DNA of 64,000 nt from Ollibium composti (GTDB lineage Bacteria > Pseudomonadota > Alphaproteobacteria > Rhizobiales > Rhizobiaceae), in assembly GCF_004801285.1 (NCBI RefSeq), contig NZ_SSNY01000005.1, positions 1 through 64,000 of the forward strand, given 5' to 3'. The notes under the pieces were generated by a model. The model was not told the origin of the DNA. It did not search any database and was given only the letters and a program-made list of their open reading frames with translations. The translations under genes and the position numbers were made by a program. This document shows positions 9,006 through 17,719 of the stretch, one piece after another (position 1 is the stretch's first letter; each line of letters begins with the position of its first letter).

Positions 9006-10832
9006 TTATGCCGCGCCGGCGACCTTCTGCTTTTCGAAGCGCTTGCGCTCGTTCGGGTCGAGATAGAGCTTGCGCAGCCGGATCGACTTCGGCGTTACCT
9101 CGACCAGCTCGTCGTCCTGGATCCAGGCCAGCGCCCGCTCCAGCGTCATGCGCACCGGCGGGGTGAGCTTGACCGCCTCGTCCTTGCCGGCGGCGCGGAT
9201 GTTGGTGAGCTTCTTGCCCTTCAGCACGTTCACTTCGAGGTCGTTGTCTCTGCTGTGGATGCCGATGATCATGCCCTGGTAGACCTTGACGCCGGCGTCG
9301 ATGACCATCGGGCCGCGATCCTCCAGGTTGAACAGCGCGTAAGCGACCGCCTCGCCCTGGTCGTTAGAGATCAGCACGCCGTTGACGCGACCGGGCAGTT
9401 CGCCCTTGTAGGGCTCGTAGGCATGGAACAGCCGGTTCATCACCGCCGTGCCGCGCGTGTCGGTCAACAGTTCCGACTGGTAGCCGATCAGGCCACGCGT
9501 CGGCGCGTGGAAGACGAGGCGCTGGCGGTTGCCGCCGGAAGAGCGCAGCTCGATCATCTCGGCCTTGCGCTCGCTCATCTTCTGCACGACGACGCCGGCA
9601 TGCTCCTCGTCGACGTCGATGACGACTTCCTCGACGGGCTCCAGCAGTTGGCCGGCCTCGTCCTTCTGCATGACGACGCGCGGCCGCGACACGGCAAGCT
9701 CAAAGCCCTCGCGGCGCATCGTCTCGATGAGGACGGCAAGCTGGAGTTCGCCGCGGCCGGAGACGTAGAACGAATCCTTGTCGGCCGATTCCTCGATCTT
9801 CAGCGCGACGTTGCCCTCGGCCTCCTTGAGCAGGCGGTCGCGGATGACGCGGCTGGTCACCTTGTCGCCTTCGGTGCCGGCGAGCGGCGAATCGTTGACG
9901 AGGAAGGACATGGTGACGGTCGGCGGGTCGATCGGCTGGGCGGCCATCGGCTCGCTCACCGAGGGATCGCAGAAGGTGTCGGCGACGGTGCCTTTCTGGA
10001 GCCCGGCGATGGCGACGATGTCGCCGGCCTGCGCCTCGTCGATCGGCTGGCGCTCGAGGCCGCGGAAGGCGAGGATCTTCGAGACGCGGCCGGTTTCCAG
10101 CAGCGTGCCGTCGTGATGCAGCACCTTCACTGCCTGGTTGGGCTTCAGCGAGCCGGAGGCGATGCGGCCGGTGATGATGCGGCCGAGGAAGGGATTGGCC
10201 TCCAGGATCGTGCCGATCATGCGGAACGGGCCGGGCTCGACGGCCGGCGCCGGCACGTGCTTCAGCACCAGGTCGAACAGCGGGGCAAGGCCTTGGTCCT
10301 TCGGGCCTTCCGGCTTCTCGGCGACCCAGCCGTCGCGGCCGGAGCCGTAGAGGATCGGGAAATCGAGCTGCTCGTCGGTGGCGTCGAGGGCGGCGAACAG
10401 GTCGAACACCTCGTTGATGACCTCGGTCTCGCGGGCGTCCGGCCGGTCGATCTTGTTGATGACGACGATCGGCTTCAGGCCGACCTTCAGCGCCTTGCCG
10501 ACGACGAACTTGGTCTGCGGCATCGGGCCTTCGGCGGCGTCGACCAGCACGATGGCCGAATCGACCATCGACAGGATGCGTTCCACCTCGCCGCCGAAGT
10601 CGGCGTGGCCGGGCGTGTCGACGATGTTGATGCGGGTGCCGTGCCAGTCCACCGACGTCGCCTTGGCGAGGATGGTGATGCCGCGTTCCTTTTCGAGGTC
10701 GTTCGAGTCCATGGCGCGTTCGGCGACGCGCTGGTTCTCGCGGAAGGCGCCGGATTGTTTGAGAAGCGCGTCGACAAGCGTGGTCTTGCCATGGTCGACA
10801 TGCGCGATGATCGCGATGTTGCGGATATCCAT
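9006..10832 (-). CDS. typA: Ribosome-associated translational GTPase TypA/BipA
   Basis: A 608-residue GTPase of the elongation-factor family, the normal length for TypA. The G domain begins at residue 1 ([19 protein letters not shown]-loop ~10-18), followed by [10 protein letters not shown] (G3) and NKIDRPDA (G4). The C-terminal block [22 protein letters not shown] is the TypA-specific domain. It acts on the ribosome in assembly and stress adaptation. The frame continues to 10997, but residues upstream of MDIRN lack family likeness, so ATG 10832 is used. Confidence 0.97.
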   Translation of the reverse strand: MDIRNIAIIAHVDHGKTTLVDALLKQSGAFRENQRVAERAMDSNDLEKERGITILAKATSVDWHGTRINIVDTPGHADFGGEVERILSMVDSAIVLVDAAEGPMPQTKFVVGKALKVGLKPIVVINKIDRPDARETEVINEVFDLFAALDATDEQLDFPILYGSGRDGWVAEKPEGPKDQGLAPLFDLVLKHVPAPAVEPGPFRMIGTILEANPFLGRIITGRIASGSLKPNQAVKVLHHDGTLLETGRVSKILAFRGLERQPIDEAQAGDIVAIAGLQKGTVADTFCDPSVSEPMAAQPIDPPTVTMSFLVNDSPLAGTEGDKVTSRVIRDRLLKEAEGNVALKIEESADKDSFYVSGRGELQLAVLIETMRREGFELAVSRPRVVMQKDEAGQLLEPVEEVVIDVDEEHAGVVVQKMSERKAEMIELRSSGGNRQRLVFHAPTRGLIGYQSELLTDTRGTAVMNRLFHAYEPYKGELPGRVNGVLISNDQGEAVAYALFNLEDRGPMVIDAGVKVYQGMIIGIHSRDNDLEVNVLKGKKLTNIRAAGKDEAVKLTPPVRMTLERALAWIQDDELVEVTPKSIRLRKLYLDPNERKRFEKQKVAGAA

Positions 10833-10963
10833 AAGGTCACTCGGAAGCGTTGCCGCGGCGCCCAGCCGTCGTTTCCCGGTGGCGTTTTCCCCCACGCATG
10901 CATGGAGCCACGGAAACGGAACAAAGCGCTGCTTTTTTTCGGTTGCGCGGCTCATACAGGTTT

Positions 10964-10979
10964 TTTCGCAATTGCGAAA
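10964..10979. promoter_or_regulatory. 16-bp perfect palindrome upstream of typA
   Basis: TTTCGCAATTGCGAAA is an uninterrupted palindrome 132 bp upstream of the typA start, in the 253-bp divergent region shared with the small gene at 11086. It looks like a dimer-binding operator. I do not recognise the cognate regulator. Confidence 0.5.
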
Positions 10980-11085
10980 GGGGACCTCGCAACCCAAATG
11001 ACGGTTACCGATTGTTAAACGCTTGATGCGAAACTTTCATTAACCAATTCCGGAACCGGCCCGCACTCGGGGCATTGAGGGCAAC

Positions 11086-11373
11086 ATGAAACGCAGGATC
11101 GAAACCGTCGGCAGACTGCTTTCGCCGCGCCTCGTCGTCGGCGCGCTGGCGCTGGTTCTGGTCGCGGGGGTTGCCCATTCGGCCGCGACGCGCGCCGATG
11201 CCCCGAAAATCGCCGCGGCCACGCAGGCCGAGGCGCTTTATCCCGACGCTCCCGACGGCGTCGACCCGGTGGTGACCGGCCCGGTCAGCGTTTCGTTCAA
11301 GCAGCGCCAGGCCGACGCCGGCTGCGACGAGACCGTCTGGCCGAACGTTCCGGCGGCCTGCTACCCGAACTGA
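11086..11373 (+). CDS. Small secreted or membrane-anchored hypothetical protein
   Basis: A 95-residue protein not assigned to a known family. Residues 1-35 form a positively charged N-terminus plus one hydrophobic stretch (LVVGALALVLVAGVAHSAA) that reads as a signal peptide or anchor with cleavage near AHSAA. The mature part is Pro/Asp-rich and has two cysteines near the end (GCDETVWPNVPAACYPN), which could form a disulfide in the periplasm. It is divergent from typA and convergent with the ACT-domain gene. Confidence 0.7.
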   Translation: MKRRIETVGRLLSPRLVVGALALVLVAGVAHSAATRADAPKIAAATQAEALYPDAPDGVDPVVTGPVSVSFKQRQADAGCDETVWPNVPAACYPN

Positions 11374-11382
11374 ACCGCGCGC

Positions 11383-11787
11383 TCAGCGCGCTTCCTTCGC
11401 CATTTCCCTGAGGATCGTCATCGCCTCGGCCGCGCGTTCGGCCGGCACGAACAGATGGTCGTGATAGAAGCCGGAGACCGGATTGACGCCCATGCCGGCC
11501 GCCGCAAGCCGCGTGGTGATGGCGGCGAGGAAGCCGACGGCCTCCAGCGACGAGTGGACGTTCAACGTGATCATGCGGCAGCGGAACGTGCCGGCGAGCC
11601 CGGCCTTTCGTGCGGCGTCCTCGGTCAGGATGAAGGTCAGGCCCTCGCTTTCGCGGAACGTCATCACGGGGTCGAACCCTTCGGGCTGGCCCTGCGACAG
11701 CGGCACGGTTGCGAACACCAGCACCTCCGGCTGAAGCGCCGGCTGCATCGAGCCGAGCAGGGTCTTGAGGTCGGTTTCACCCGTCAT
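11383..11787 (-). CDS. ACT-domain protein
   Basis: A 134-residue protein of the ACT-like type (compare DUF2241/ACT_7): N-terminal PEVLVFATVP strand, then a second half beginning FRCRMITLNVHSSLEAVGFLAAITTRLAAAGMGVNPVSGFYHDHLFV, the beta-alpha-beta pattern of an ACT fold. ACT domains bind amino acids or other small ligands; the ligand is unknown. The frame is open to 11856, but ATG 11787 has a good GGAAGG ribosome site and begins the conserved part. Confidence 0.82.
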   Translation of the reverse strand: MTGETDLKTLLGSMQPALQPEVLVFATVPLSQGQPEGFDPVMTFRESEGLTFILTEDAARKAGLAGTFRCRMITLNVHSSLEAVGFLAAITTRLAAAGMGVNPVSGFYHDHLFVPAERAAEAMTILREMAKEAR

Positions 11788-11899
11788 CGTTGCCTTCCTT
11801 CGGCGGCGGTCCGCGCTTGGCGACCGTCCTGTCCTTGGATCGAATCCCGCTCTCAATCGTTACAGGGCAGGCGGTGAATTTTCGAGAGAGGAATTCGAC

Positions 11900-12163
11900 A
11901 TGAAAAAGATGGTGGTTCTGATGGCGTTGCTACTGCCGCTCGGTGCGTGCTCGCAGACCGAACAGGGGGCTGCCGTGGGCGGCCTGGGTGGTGCTGCCGT
12001 GGGTGCGGCGGTGGCCGGCGATCCGGTCGAAGGCGCCGTGATCGGCGGTGCCGTCGGCGCGGTGGCGGGAGCCTTGATCGGCCATGCCAGCGAGCGCGGC
12101 CAGTGCCGCTATCGCGACCGTTACGGCCGCACCTATGTCGCCCGCTGTCCGCGCGGCTACTGA
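11900..12163 (+). CDS. Glycine-zipper outer-membrane lipoprotein
   Basis: An 87-residue protein. The N-terminus is a lipoprotein signal with lipobox LLPLGAC (Cys17 would be lipidated). Residues ~23-60 are a glycine-zipper segment (AAVGGLGGAAVGAAVAGDPVE) similar to YMGG/SlyB-type proteins, followed by a basic C-terminus. Such proteins associate with the outer membrane or envelope. ATG 11900 is preceded by GAGAGGAAT. It is convergent with rpsP, the shared hairpin at 12185-12208 lying between them. Confidence 0.85.
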   Translation: MKKMVVLMALLLPLGACSQTEQGAAVGGLGGAAVGAAVAGDPVEGAVIGGAVGAVAGALIGHASERGQCRYRDRYGRTYVARCPRGY

Positions 12164-12184
12164 CCGAAGGCAGGCAGAAAGGAA

Positions 12185-12208
12185 AACGGCGGGCCTGAGC
12201 CCGCCGTT
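12185..12208. terminator. Bidirectional hairpin terminator, lipoprotein gene / rpsP
   Basis: Arms AACGGCGGGC and GCCCGCCGTT pair perfectly (10 bp, 4-nt loop) in the 71-bp space between two convergent genes. On the minus strand the stem is followed by TTTTCC, on the plus strand by CC, so it should serve rpsP best. Confidence 0.7.
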
Positions 12209-12234
12209 CCGGTGTTTCGGCCTGAGCCGGCTGG

Positions 12235-12633
12235 CTACTCGGCGCTCGCCTCGGCCTGAGCCGGCTCGGCGGCAGCAGCCGCGGCAGCGGCGGCGGCATC
12301 TTCCTGCGCCTTGGCGAGCAGGGCGGCGCGCTCCTGCGCCTTCTTGCCGGGCTGCGCCTTTGACGGGTTGTTGCGGGCTTCGCGCTTCGAAATGCCGGCT
12401 TGGTCGAGGAAGCGGGCGACGCGGTCGGTCGGCAGGGCGCCGTTGCCGAGCCAATGCTTGACGCGGTCTTCGTCGAGCTTGATGCGGTCGCCGTCCTTCG
12501 GCAGCAGCGGGTTCCAGGCGCCGACCGCCTCGATGAAGCGGCCGTCGCGCGGCGAGCGCACGTCGGCGACGACGATGTGGTAATAAGGACGCTTCTTCGA
12601 GCCCGCGCGGGCCAGTCTGATCTTCAGTGCCAT
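12235..12633 (-). CDS. rpsP: 30S ribosomal protein S16
   Basis: A 132-residue S16. The first ~80 residues are the conserved core ([24 protein letters not shown]...), and the rest is the Lys/Ala-rich extension common in Alphaproteobacteria ([18 protein letters not shown]). It is the last gene of a minus-strand run ffh-aroQ-rpsP. In many rhizobia rpsP is followed by rimM, trmD and rplS; here a convergent lipoprotein gene follows instead. Confidence 0.97.
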   Translation of the reverse strand: MALKIRLARAGSKKRPYYHIVVADVRSPRDGRFIEAVGAWNPLLPKDGDRIKLDEDRVKHWLGNGALPTDRVARFLDQAGISKREARNNPSKAQPGKKAQERAALLAKAQEDAAAAAAAAAAEPAQAEASAE

Positions 12634-12703
12634 TGGTTGTCTCCTAGAAAGTCATGATTGACGGTTGGCTGCGCCGGCCGCCGGATTGTGCGGCCGGTAT
12701 TCT

Positions 12704-13021
12704 TCATCCGCCGTTGGCGTCGGCGGCGATCTGTTCGTGGTGACGGATCACTTCCCTGATGACGAAGTTGAGGAATTTCTCCGCGAAATCCGGATCGAGA
12801 TGGGCGTCCTTCGCCAGCCGGCGCAGCCGCTCGATCTGCTGGGCTTCACGGTTCGGGTCCGCCGGCGGCAGGCCGTGCGTTGCCTTGAGCACGCCGACCG
12901 CCTGGGTGCAGCGGAAGCGCTCGGCCAGCGTGTGGATGAGGATCGCGTCGAAATTGTCGATCGAGGCGCGGTAGCCGGCCAGCGTCTTGCGCGCTTCGGC
13001 CATGTCCTGTTCTTCGTTCAT
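12704..13021 (-). CDS. Chorismate mutase, AroQ class
   Basis: A 105-residue, all-helical chorismate mutase that would convert chorismate to prephenate for Phe/Tyr synthesis. The pattern LAGYRASIDNFDAILIHTLAERFRCTQAVG matches helix 1 of AroQ enzymes, with Arg residues and the DAILI segment; later helices carry REAQQIERLRRLA and FAEKFLNFVIREVIRHHE. The start is ATG 13021; upstream residues belong to the ffh end region. It lies 7 bp after the ffh stop and 70 bp before rpsP, so it is probably in their operon. Confidence 0.92.
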   Translation of the reverse strand: MNEEQDMAEARKTLAGYRASIDNFDAILIHTLAERFRCTQAVGVLKATHGLPPADPNREAQQIERLRRLAKDAHLDPDFAEKFLNFVIREVIRHHEQIAADANGG

Positions 13022-13028
13022 CGTCGGC

Positions 13029-14636
13029 TCACTTCTTCTTGGCCCCGCCCGGGAGCCCGCCGGGGCCACCGAGGCCGGGTAGTTTCATGCCCCCCGGAAG
13101 ACCGGGCAGTCTGCCGCCGCCTAGGCCGGGAAATCCGCCGGGAAGACCCTTCATGCCGCCCTTGCCGAGGCCGGCGGCTTCCGCCTGCTTCTGCAGGGCT
13201 TCGAGCTGCTTGGGGTCCATCTTCGACAGGTCGGGCATGCCGCCCATTCCGGGCATCATGCCGCCCCCAAGACCGCCAAGCCCCATCTTCGAGGCCAGCC
13301 CCCCCATGGCCGTGCGCATCATGCCGCCGCCTTTGCCCTTGCCGCCCATGGCCTTCATCATGTCGGCCATGCCGCGATGCATCTTCAAGAGCTTGTTGAT
13401 CTCGGCCGCGTCCGTGCCGGAGCCGGCGGCGATGCGCTTCTTGCGGCTGTGCTTGAGGATGTCGGGATTGGCGCGTTCGGCCTTCGTCATCGAGGAGATG
13501 ATGGCGAGCTGGCGCTTGAACATCTTGTCGTCGAGGCCGGCGGCGGCAAGCTGGTCCTTCATCTTGCCCATGCCCGGCATCATGCCCATGATGCCGCCCA
13601 TGCCGCCCATCTTGGACATCTGCTGGATCTGCTGGGCGAGGTCGTTCAGGTCGAACTTGCCCGACTGCATTTTCTTCGCCATCGCCGCGGCCTGCTCCGC
13701 GTCGATGTTCTCGGCCGCCTTCTCGACGAGGCTGACGATGTCGCCCATGCCGAGGATGCGGTCGGCGATGCGCTTGGGATAGAATTCCTCCAGCGCGTCC
13801 ATCTTCTCGCCGGTGCCGATCAGCTTGATCGGCTTGCCGGTGACGGCGCGCATGGAAAGGGCGGCGCCGCCGCGCCCGTCGCCGTCCATGCGGGTGAGCA
13901 CCAGGCCGGTGATGCCGACGCGCTCATCGAAGCTCTTGGCGAGGTTGACGGCGTCCTGGCCGGTCAGCGAATCGGCAACCAGCAGGATCTCGTGCGGCGC
14001 CGACATCTTCTTGATGTCGGCCATCTCGACCATCAGCGGCTCGTCGATATGGGTGCGGCCGGCGGTGTCGAGGATGACGACGTCGTGGCCGCCGAGCTTG
14101 CCCGCCTGCACGGCGCGCCTGGCGATATCGACCGGCGACTGGCCGGCGACGATCGGCAGCGTGGCGACCTTCACCTGCTCGCCGAGCTGTCGCAACTGTT
14201 CCTGCGCGGCCGGGCGGCGCGTGTCGAGCGAGGCCATCAGCACCTTCTTGCCCTGGCGCTCGGTGAGCCGCCTGGCAATCTTGGCGCTGGTCGTCGTCTT
14301 GCCGGAGCCCTGCAGGCCGACCATCATCAGCACGACCGGCGCCGGCGCGTTGAGGTCGATGGCGACGCCCTCTTCGCCGAGCATGGCGACCAGTTCGTCA
14401 TGGACGATCTTGACCACCATCTGGCCGGGCTTGATCGACTTCAGGACGGCCGCGCCGACCGCCTTCTCGCGCACCTTGTCGGTGAAGGAGCGCACGACCT
14501 CCAGCGCGACGTCCGCCTCCAGCAGGGCGCGGCGCACTTCGCGCAGCGCAGCGGAAACGTCCGCCTCCGACAGCGCGCCACGGCCGGTCAGGCCGTTCAG
14601 GATCGAGCCGAGGCGTTCCTGTAGCGATTCAAACAT
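13029..14636 (-). CDS. ffh: Signal recognition particle protein Ffh
   Basis: A 535-residue SRP54 homologue. The N domain spans residues ~1-90 and the G domain has P-loop GLQGSGKTTT (107-115), DTAGR (190-194) and TRMDGDGRGG. The M domain has MPGMGKM-type Met-rich hydrophobic segments that bind signal sequences and 4.5S RNA. The last ~90 residues are an unusually long Gly/Pro/Met repeat tail (GGLGGG, PGLGGG, GLPGG) ending in KKK. It targets membrane proteins co-translationally to FtsY/SecYEG. ATG 14636 begins the conserved MFESLQERL; the frame is open further, without support. Confidence 0.97.
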   Translation of the reverse strand: MFESLQERLGSILNGLTGRGALSEADVSAALREVRRALLEADVALEVVRSFTDKVREKAVGAAVLKSIKPGQMVVKIVHDELVAMLGEEGVAIDLNAPAPVVLMMVGLQGSGKTTTSAKIARRLTERQGKKVLMASLDTRRPAAQEQLRQLGEQVKVATLPIVAGQSPVDIARRAVQAGKLGGHDVVILDTAGRTHIDEPLMVEMADIKKMSAPHEILLVADSLTGQDAVNLAKSFDERVGITGLVLTRMDGDGRGGAALSMRAVTGKPIKLIGTGEKMDALEEFYPKRIADRILGMGDIVSLVEKAAENIDAEQAAAMAKKMQSGKFDLNDLAQQIQQMSKMGGMGGIMGMMPGMGKMKDQLAAAGLDDKMFKRQLAIISSMTKAERANPDILKHSRKKRIAAGSGTDAAEINKLLKMHRGMADMMKAMGGKGKGGGMMRTAMGGLASKMGLGGLGGGMMPGMGGMPDLSKMDPKQLEALQKQAEAAGLGKGGMKGLPGGFPGLGGGRLPGLPGGMKLPGLGGPGGLPGGAKKK

Positions 14637-14942
14637 TCTTCGTCCTTCAGTCTCGGGAATGAACCCGAGAGGTAGTGCGCCCACGCCAAAGGTCCAAGCG
14701 AAAGCCGGCGGGCAAAGCCCAAAACCAAAAAGCACCCGGGGGCGCATCGCGCTGCCGGGTGTTGGCCTCCGGGATCGTCTCAGGCCCTGAAAGGGCGCCC
14801 CGGTCGGCTTTCGCGAGAAGATCGTCGCGGAAAGTTGCGGCGTCTAGACAGGAAAAACGCCGCTGAGTCAAGGCCGGACGGCGGCGGGCGGCTGAAACGG
14901 CGCTATAGTGCGCCGAGGAAACAAGTGACGGGAGGAGACGTC
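14637..14942. other. Divergent regulatory region, ffh / DUF2270 gene
   Basis: A 306-bp gene-free stretch between divergent genes. A hairpin can form at 14739-14762 (GCACCCGG and CCGGGTGT). I looked here for the 4.5S SRP RNA and did not find its conserved tetraloop region. Nothing else is recognisable. Confidence 0.5.
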
Positions 14943-15641
14943 ATGGCCGACGACAGCGCGAAAATACAGCCGTCCTTCCTGCCGTCTAACCATTCCGAGA
15001 CGGTCACGGCGATCGTCCACTACTACCGCGCCGAGATCGCGCGCATGGCGGGCTGGCGCGAGCGCATCGACCAGACCTCGAACTGGGCGATCACCGTCGT
15101 CGCAGCGCTTTTGTCGGTGTCGCTGTCGACGCCGTCGTCGCATCACGGCGTGCTCCTGTTTGCCATGGTGCTGGTCTACCTGCTTTTGATGATCGAGGCG
15201 CGGCGCTACCGCTTCTTCGACGTCTACCGCTACCGGGTGCGCCAGTTCGAGCGGCACTATTTCGCACAGGTGTTCTCGCCGGTGCCGGATTTCTCCGCCA
15301 ACTGGCTGCAGATCGTCGGCCAGAACCTGCGCGAGCCGAAGTTCTTCATCTCCTACGGCGACGCCTTCTCGCGGCGGCTCAGGCGCAACTACATCTGGAT
15401 GTTCCTGATCCTGCTGCTCGCCTGGGTGCTGAAGATCTCGACGCCGGGCCTGCAGGCCGAAGGTGCGCGCTCGACGCTCGTCCATTCGCTGAGCGAGATC
15501 GTCGCAAACACGCGGCTCGGCCCGATCCCGGGCTGGGCGGTGGTGCTGGCCGTCGCCGTCTTCTACGTCTGGCTGTTCTTCGCCTCACGCCGCGCGCTCG
15601 ACGATGCCGATCAGAGCGGCTTCGGCGAGGTGCACGTCTAG
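14943..15641 (+). CDS. DUF2270-family integral membrane protein
   Basis: A 232-residue protein of the DUF2270 family, function unknown. Four hydrophobic segments are visible: around residues 48-65 (WAITVVAALLSVSLS), 70-85 (GVLLFAMVLVYLLLM), 155-170 (IWMFLILLLAWVLK) and 200-220. Between them lies a conserved Arg/Tyr-rich cytoplasmic loop (EARRYRFFDVYRYRVRQFERHYF). ATG 14943 follows a GGGAGGAG ribosome site. It is a single gene, convergent with the CPBP protease gene 5 bp away. Confidence 0.85.
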   Translation: MADDSAKIQPSFLPSNHSETVTAIVHYYRAEIARMAGWRERIDQTSNWAITVVAALLSVSLSTPSSHHGVLLFAMVLVYLLLMIEARRYRFFDVYRYRVRQFERHYFAQVFSPVPDFSANWLQIVGQNLREPKFFISYGDAFSRRLRRNYIWMFLILLLAWVLKISTPGLQAEGARSTLVHSLSEIVANTRLGPIPGWAVVLAVAVFYVWLFFASRRALDDADQSGFGEVHV

Positions 15642-15646
15642 GGCTT

Positions 15647-16585
15647 CTATCCCCGGTCGGCTTCGACCTTCAGCGGCGAACGCGGATGCAGCAGGAGCAG
15701 CGCCGTCAGGCCGGAGGAGACGATGCCGATCAGCGACAGGAGAAAAGCGTCGAGCGGCGTCCAGCCCGGCCCTTCCAGCGGCGGCGCCGTGAACAGGGCG
15801 AAGGCGTTGAAGCTCTGCTGGTGCGAGATGAGCAGGAAGCCGAAAAGGTTGTTGGCGAGATGGGCGCCGAAGGCCGCGCCGAGATTGCCGGTGGCGTAGA
15901 CCAGAAGCGTCAGCACGATGGCGAAGGCGCCGATGGAGATCACGACGCAGATGTTGATCGCCAGCGAGTTCGCCGGGCTCCAGTGCAGCGCGGTGAAGGC
16001 GATCAGCGGCAGGAGCGCCCATACAAGCGGGCTCCTGAAACGCTTCGCCAGGCCGCGCGGCAGGTAGCCGCGGAACAGCAGCTCCTCCGACGAGGTCTGC
16101 ACGAAGGCCAGCGCGGCGATGGGGACGAGTGCCGCGAGCCAGGCCGAGACGCCGATGGCGCCGCGCCCGATTTCCGGGTGCAGCAGGTAGATCAGCACCT
16201 CCGACACGACCGACGTGAGCAGCACCGCCACCGCGCCCTTGCAGAAGCCGGAAGCGGAAATGCGCCGGCTGTTGCCGAACAGGGCGGACAGTCTCTCGCG
16301 ATGGAGGAGGCGCATGGCGATCCAGGCGCCGATCCAGATGCCGCAGAAGGAGGCGAGCACGGTCAGCACGCCGGTCGGCGTGGCGGAAAACGATGCCATG
16401 TCGGGCATGCCTGCCTCGCCGCCCTGCCAGCGTGAGACGAGGAAGATGCCGCCGACGATGACGAGCAGCGACGACAGCGCCCAGAAGATGACGATGGTCA
16501 GCGTGCCGGCGATCAGCCTGGGCAGGGTGGCCCTCTCGCCGGCCGAGCGCCGGTAAGCTTCGAATGCGGCGGGATCGATGCTCAA
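15647..16585 (-). CDS. CPBP-family intramembrane glutamic endopeptidase
   Basis: A membrane protein of roughly 312 residues with about eight hydrophobic segments and the CPBP (Abi) motif EELLFRGYL, whose paired Glu and the following Arg are catalytic. A second conserved segment FTALHWSPANSLAINI and a third GAAFGAHLANNLFG supply the His residues. Family members cleave prenylated or membrane proteins. The start is uncertain: TTG 16585 has an upstream ATGAGGAC site, while ATG 16645 and an open frame to 16801 are alternatives with no family likeness. Confidence 0.85.
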   Translation of the reverse strand: MSIDPAAFEAYRRSAGERATLPRLIAGTLTIVIFWALSSLLVIVGGIFLVSRWQGGEAGMPDMASFSATPTGVLTVLASFCGIWIGAWIAMRLLHRERLSALFGNSRRISASGFCKGAVAVLLTSVVSEVLIYLLHPEIGRGAIGVSAWLAALVPIAALAFVQTSSEELLFRGYLPRGLAKRFRSPLVWALLPLIAFTALHWSPANSLAINICVVISIGAFAIVLTLLVYATGNLGAAFGAHLANNLFGFLLISHQQSFNAFALFTAPPLEGPGWTPLDAFLLSLIGIVSSGLTALLLLHPRSPLKVEADRG

Positions 16586-16853
16586 GCTGTCCTCATTCCG
16601 TTCATGGTCCCGCAACCGTCGCTGCGGCCGGGCGTTCCGCACCATATGCGCATCGATCGGTAAACCAGTGATTGCCGGCAGTGCCCGTCTGCGGCGGCGG
16701 ACGTAAAATGTGGCCACCGTCACAAATATCCCTTGATCTTGGGCAAGTTGCCGCGTCGCGACCAATGACGGCGATGCGGGCAGGCGGTGACAAGCCCGCA
16801 TTTCGCTGGCAAATTCGCCTCAGGGACGTGATTCAGGCAATCAGGAGAAAAGC

Positions 16854-17672
16854 ATGGCAGTGCTTGCCAAAGGAAAGATCGTGTTCGCCGCCGCCGCTGT
16901 CGCGGCACTTGCGTTGGTGACGAACGCCCAGGCCGCCGGCAAATGCGGCAAGGACGGCGGCGGCTTCGACGCCTGGGTGGACGCCTACAAGGCGGACGCC
17001 AAAGCGCGCGGCATCGACACCGGCCCGCTGGCCGGCGTGAACTACGATCGCGGCGTGATCCGGATCGACCGCAGCCAGCACAAGGCCTTTTCCGGCACGC
17101 TGGAGCAGTTCATGGCGCGGCGGGCGCCTGCCTCCTACGTCAAGAAGGCCAAGGGCTACATGAAGTCCCAGGCGGGGCTCTTGAAGAAGATCGAGGCCCG
17201 CTACGGCGTGCAGCCGGAAGTCATCCTGGCGATCTGGGGCATGGAAACGGGCTTCGGCGCCAATTCCGGCAACAAGAGCGTGTTCGCGCCGCTGGCGACG
17301 CTGGCCTATGACTGCCGCCGCTCCGCCTTTTTCACCAACGAGCTGGATTCGGCCCTGGAGATCGCCCAGAAGGGTTACATCTCCGCCAGCCAGATGCGCG
17401 GCGCCGGCTTCGGCGAGCTTGGCCAGACGCAGTTCCTGCCGTCGAAGTACCTGCAATTCGCCGTCGATTTCGACGGCGACGGCCGCCGCGACCTGATCCA
17501 TTCGCGCGCCGACGTGCTCGCCTCCACGGCCAACTTCCTGCGCGGCCACGGCTGGAGCGCCGGCGGCGGCTACGGACCGGGCCAGACCAACTACGGCGTC
17601 TGGGCCGACTGGAACCGCGCCAAGATCTACCAGCAGGCGCTGGCCGAGTTCGCGCGGCGCATCGCCAACTGA
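16854..17672 (+). CDS. MltB-type lytic murein transglycosylase
   Basis: A 272-residue periplasmic enzyme that would cleave peptidoglycan glycan strands with formation of 1,6-anhydro-muropeptides. A signal peptide occupies residues 1-27 (ends NAQAA). The SLT/MltB active site IWGMETGFG contains catalytic Glu131; ELGQTQFLPSKY and DFDGDGRRDL follow as in the family. No C-terminal peptidoglycan-binding domain is present. A clear terminator follows the stop codon. Confidence 0.94.
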   Translation: MAVLAKGKIVFAAAAVAALALVTNAQAAGKCGKDGGGFDAWVDAYKADAKARGIDTGPLAGVNYDRGVIRIDRSQHKAFSGTLEQFMARRAPASYVKKAKGYMKSQAGLLKKIEARYGVQPEVILAIWGMETGFGANSGNKSVFAPLATLAYDCRRSAFFTNELDSALEIAQKGYISASQMRGAGFGELGQTQFLPSKYLQFAVDFDGDGRRDLIHSRADVLASTANFLRGHGWSAGGGYGPGQTNYGVWADWNRAKIYQQALAEFARRIAN

Positions 17673-17695
17673 CAGCGCGGCGATCCGCCTTTCGG

Positions 17696-17719
17696 GAGCC
17701 CGGCACCGCCGGGCTCTTT
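17696..17719 (+). terminator. Terminator of the lytic transglycosylase gene
   Basis: GAGCCCGGC and GCCGGGCTC pair perfectly (9 bp, 3-nt loop), followed by TTTC. The hairpin ends at the stop codon of the convergent hypothetical gene. Confidence 0.75.

Noticed and set aside
11765..11899. Upstream extension of the glycine-zipper lipoprotein
   Set aside because: The frame is open, but the lipobox signal must be at the N-terminus and ATG 11900 has its own ribosome site.
14637..14942. Possible 4.5S SRP RNA next to ffh
   Set aside because: The conserved GGAA/GCAG asymmetric loop region is not present on either strand.
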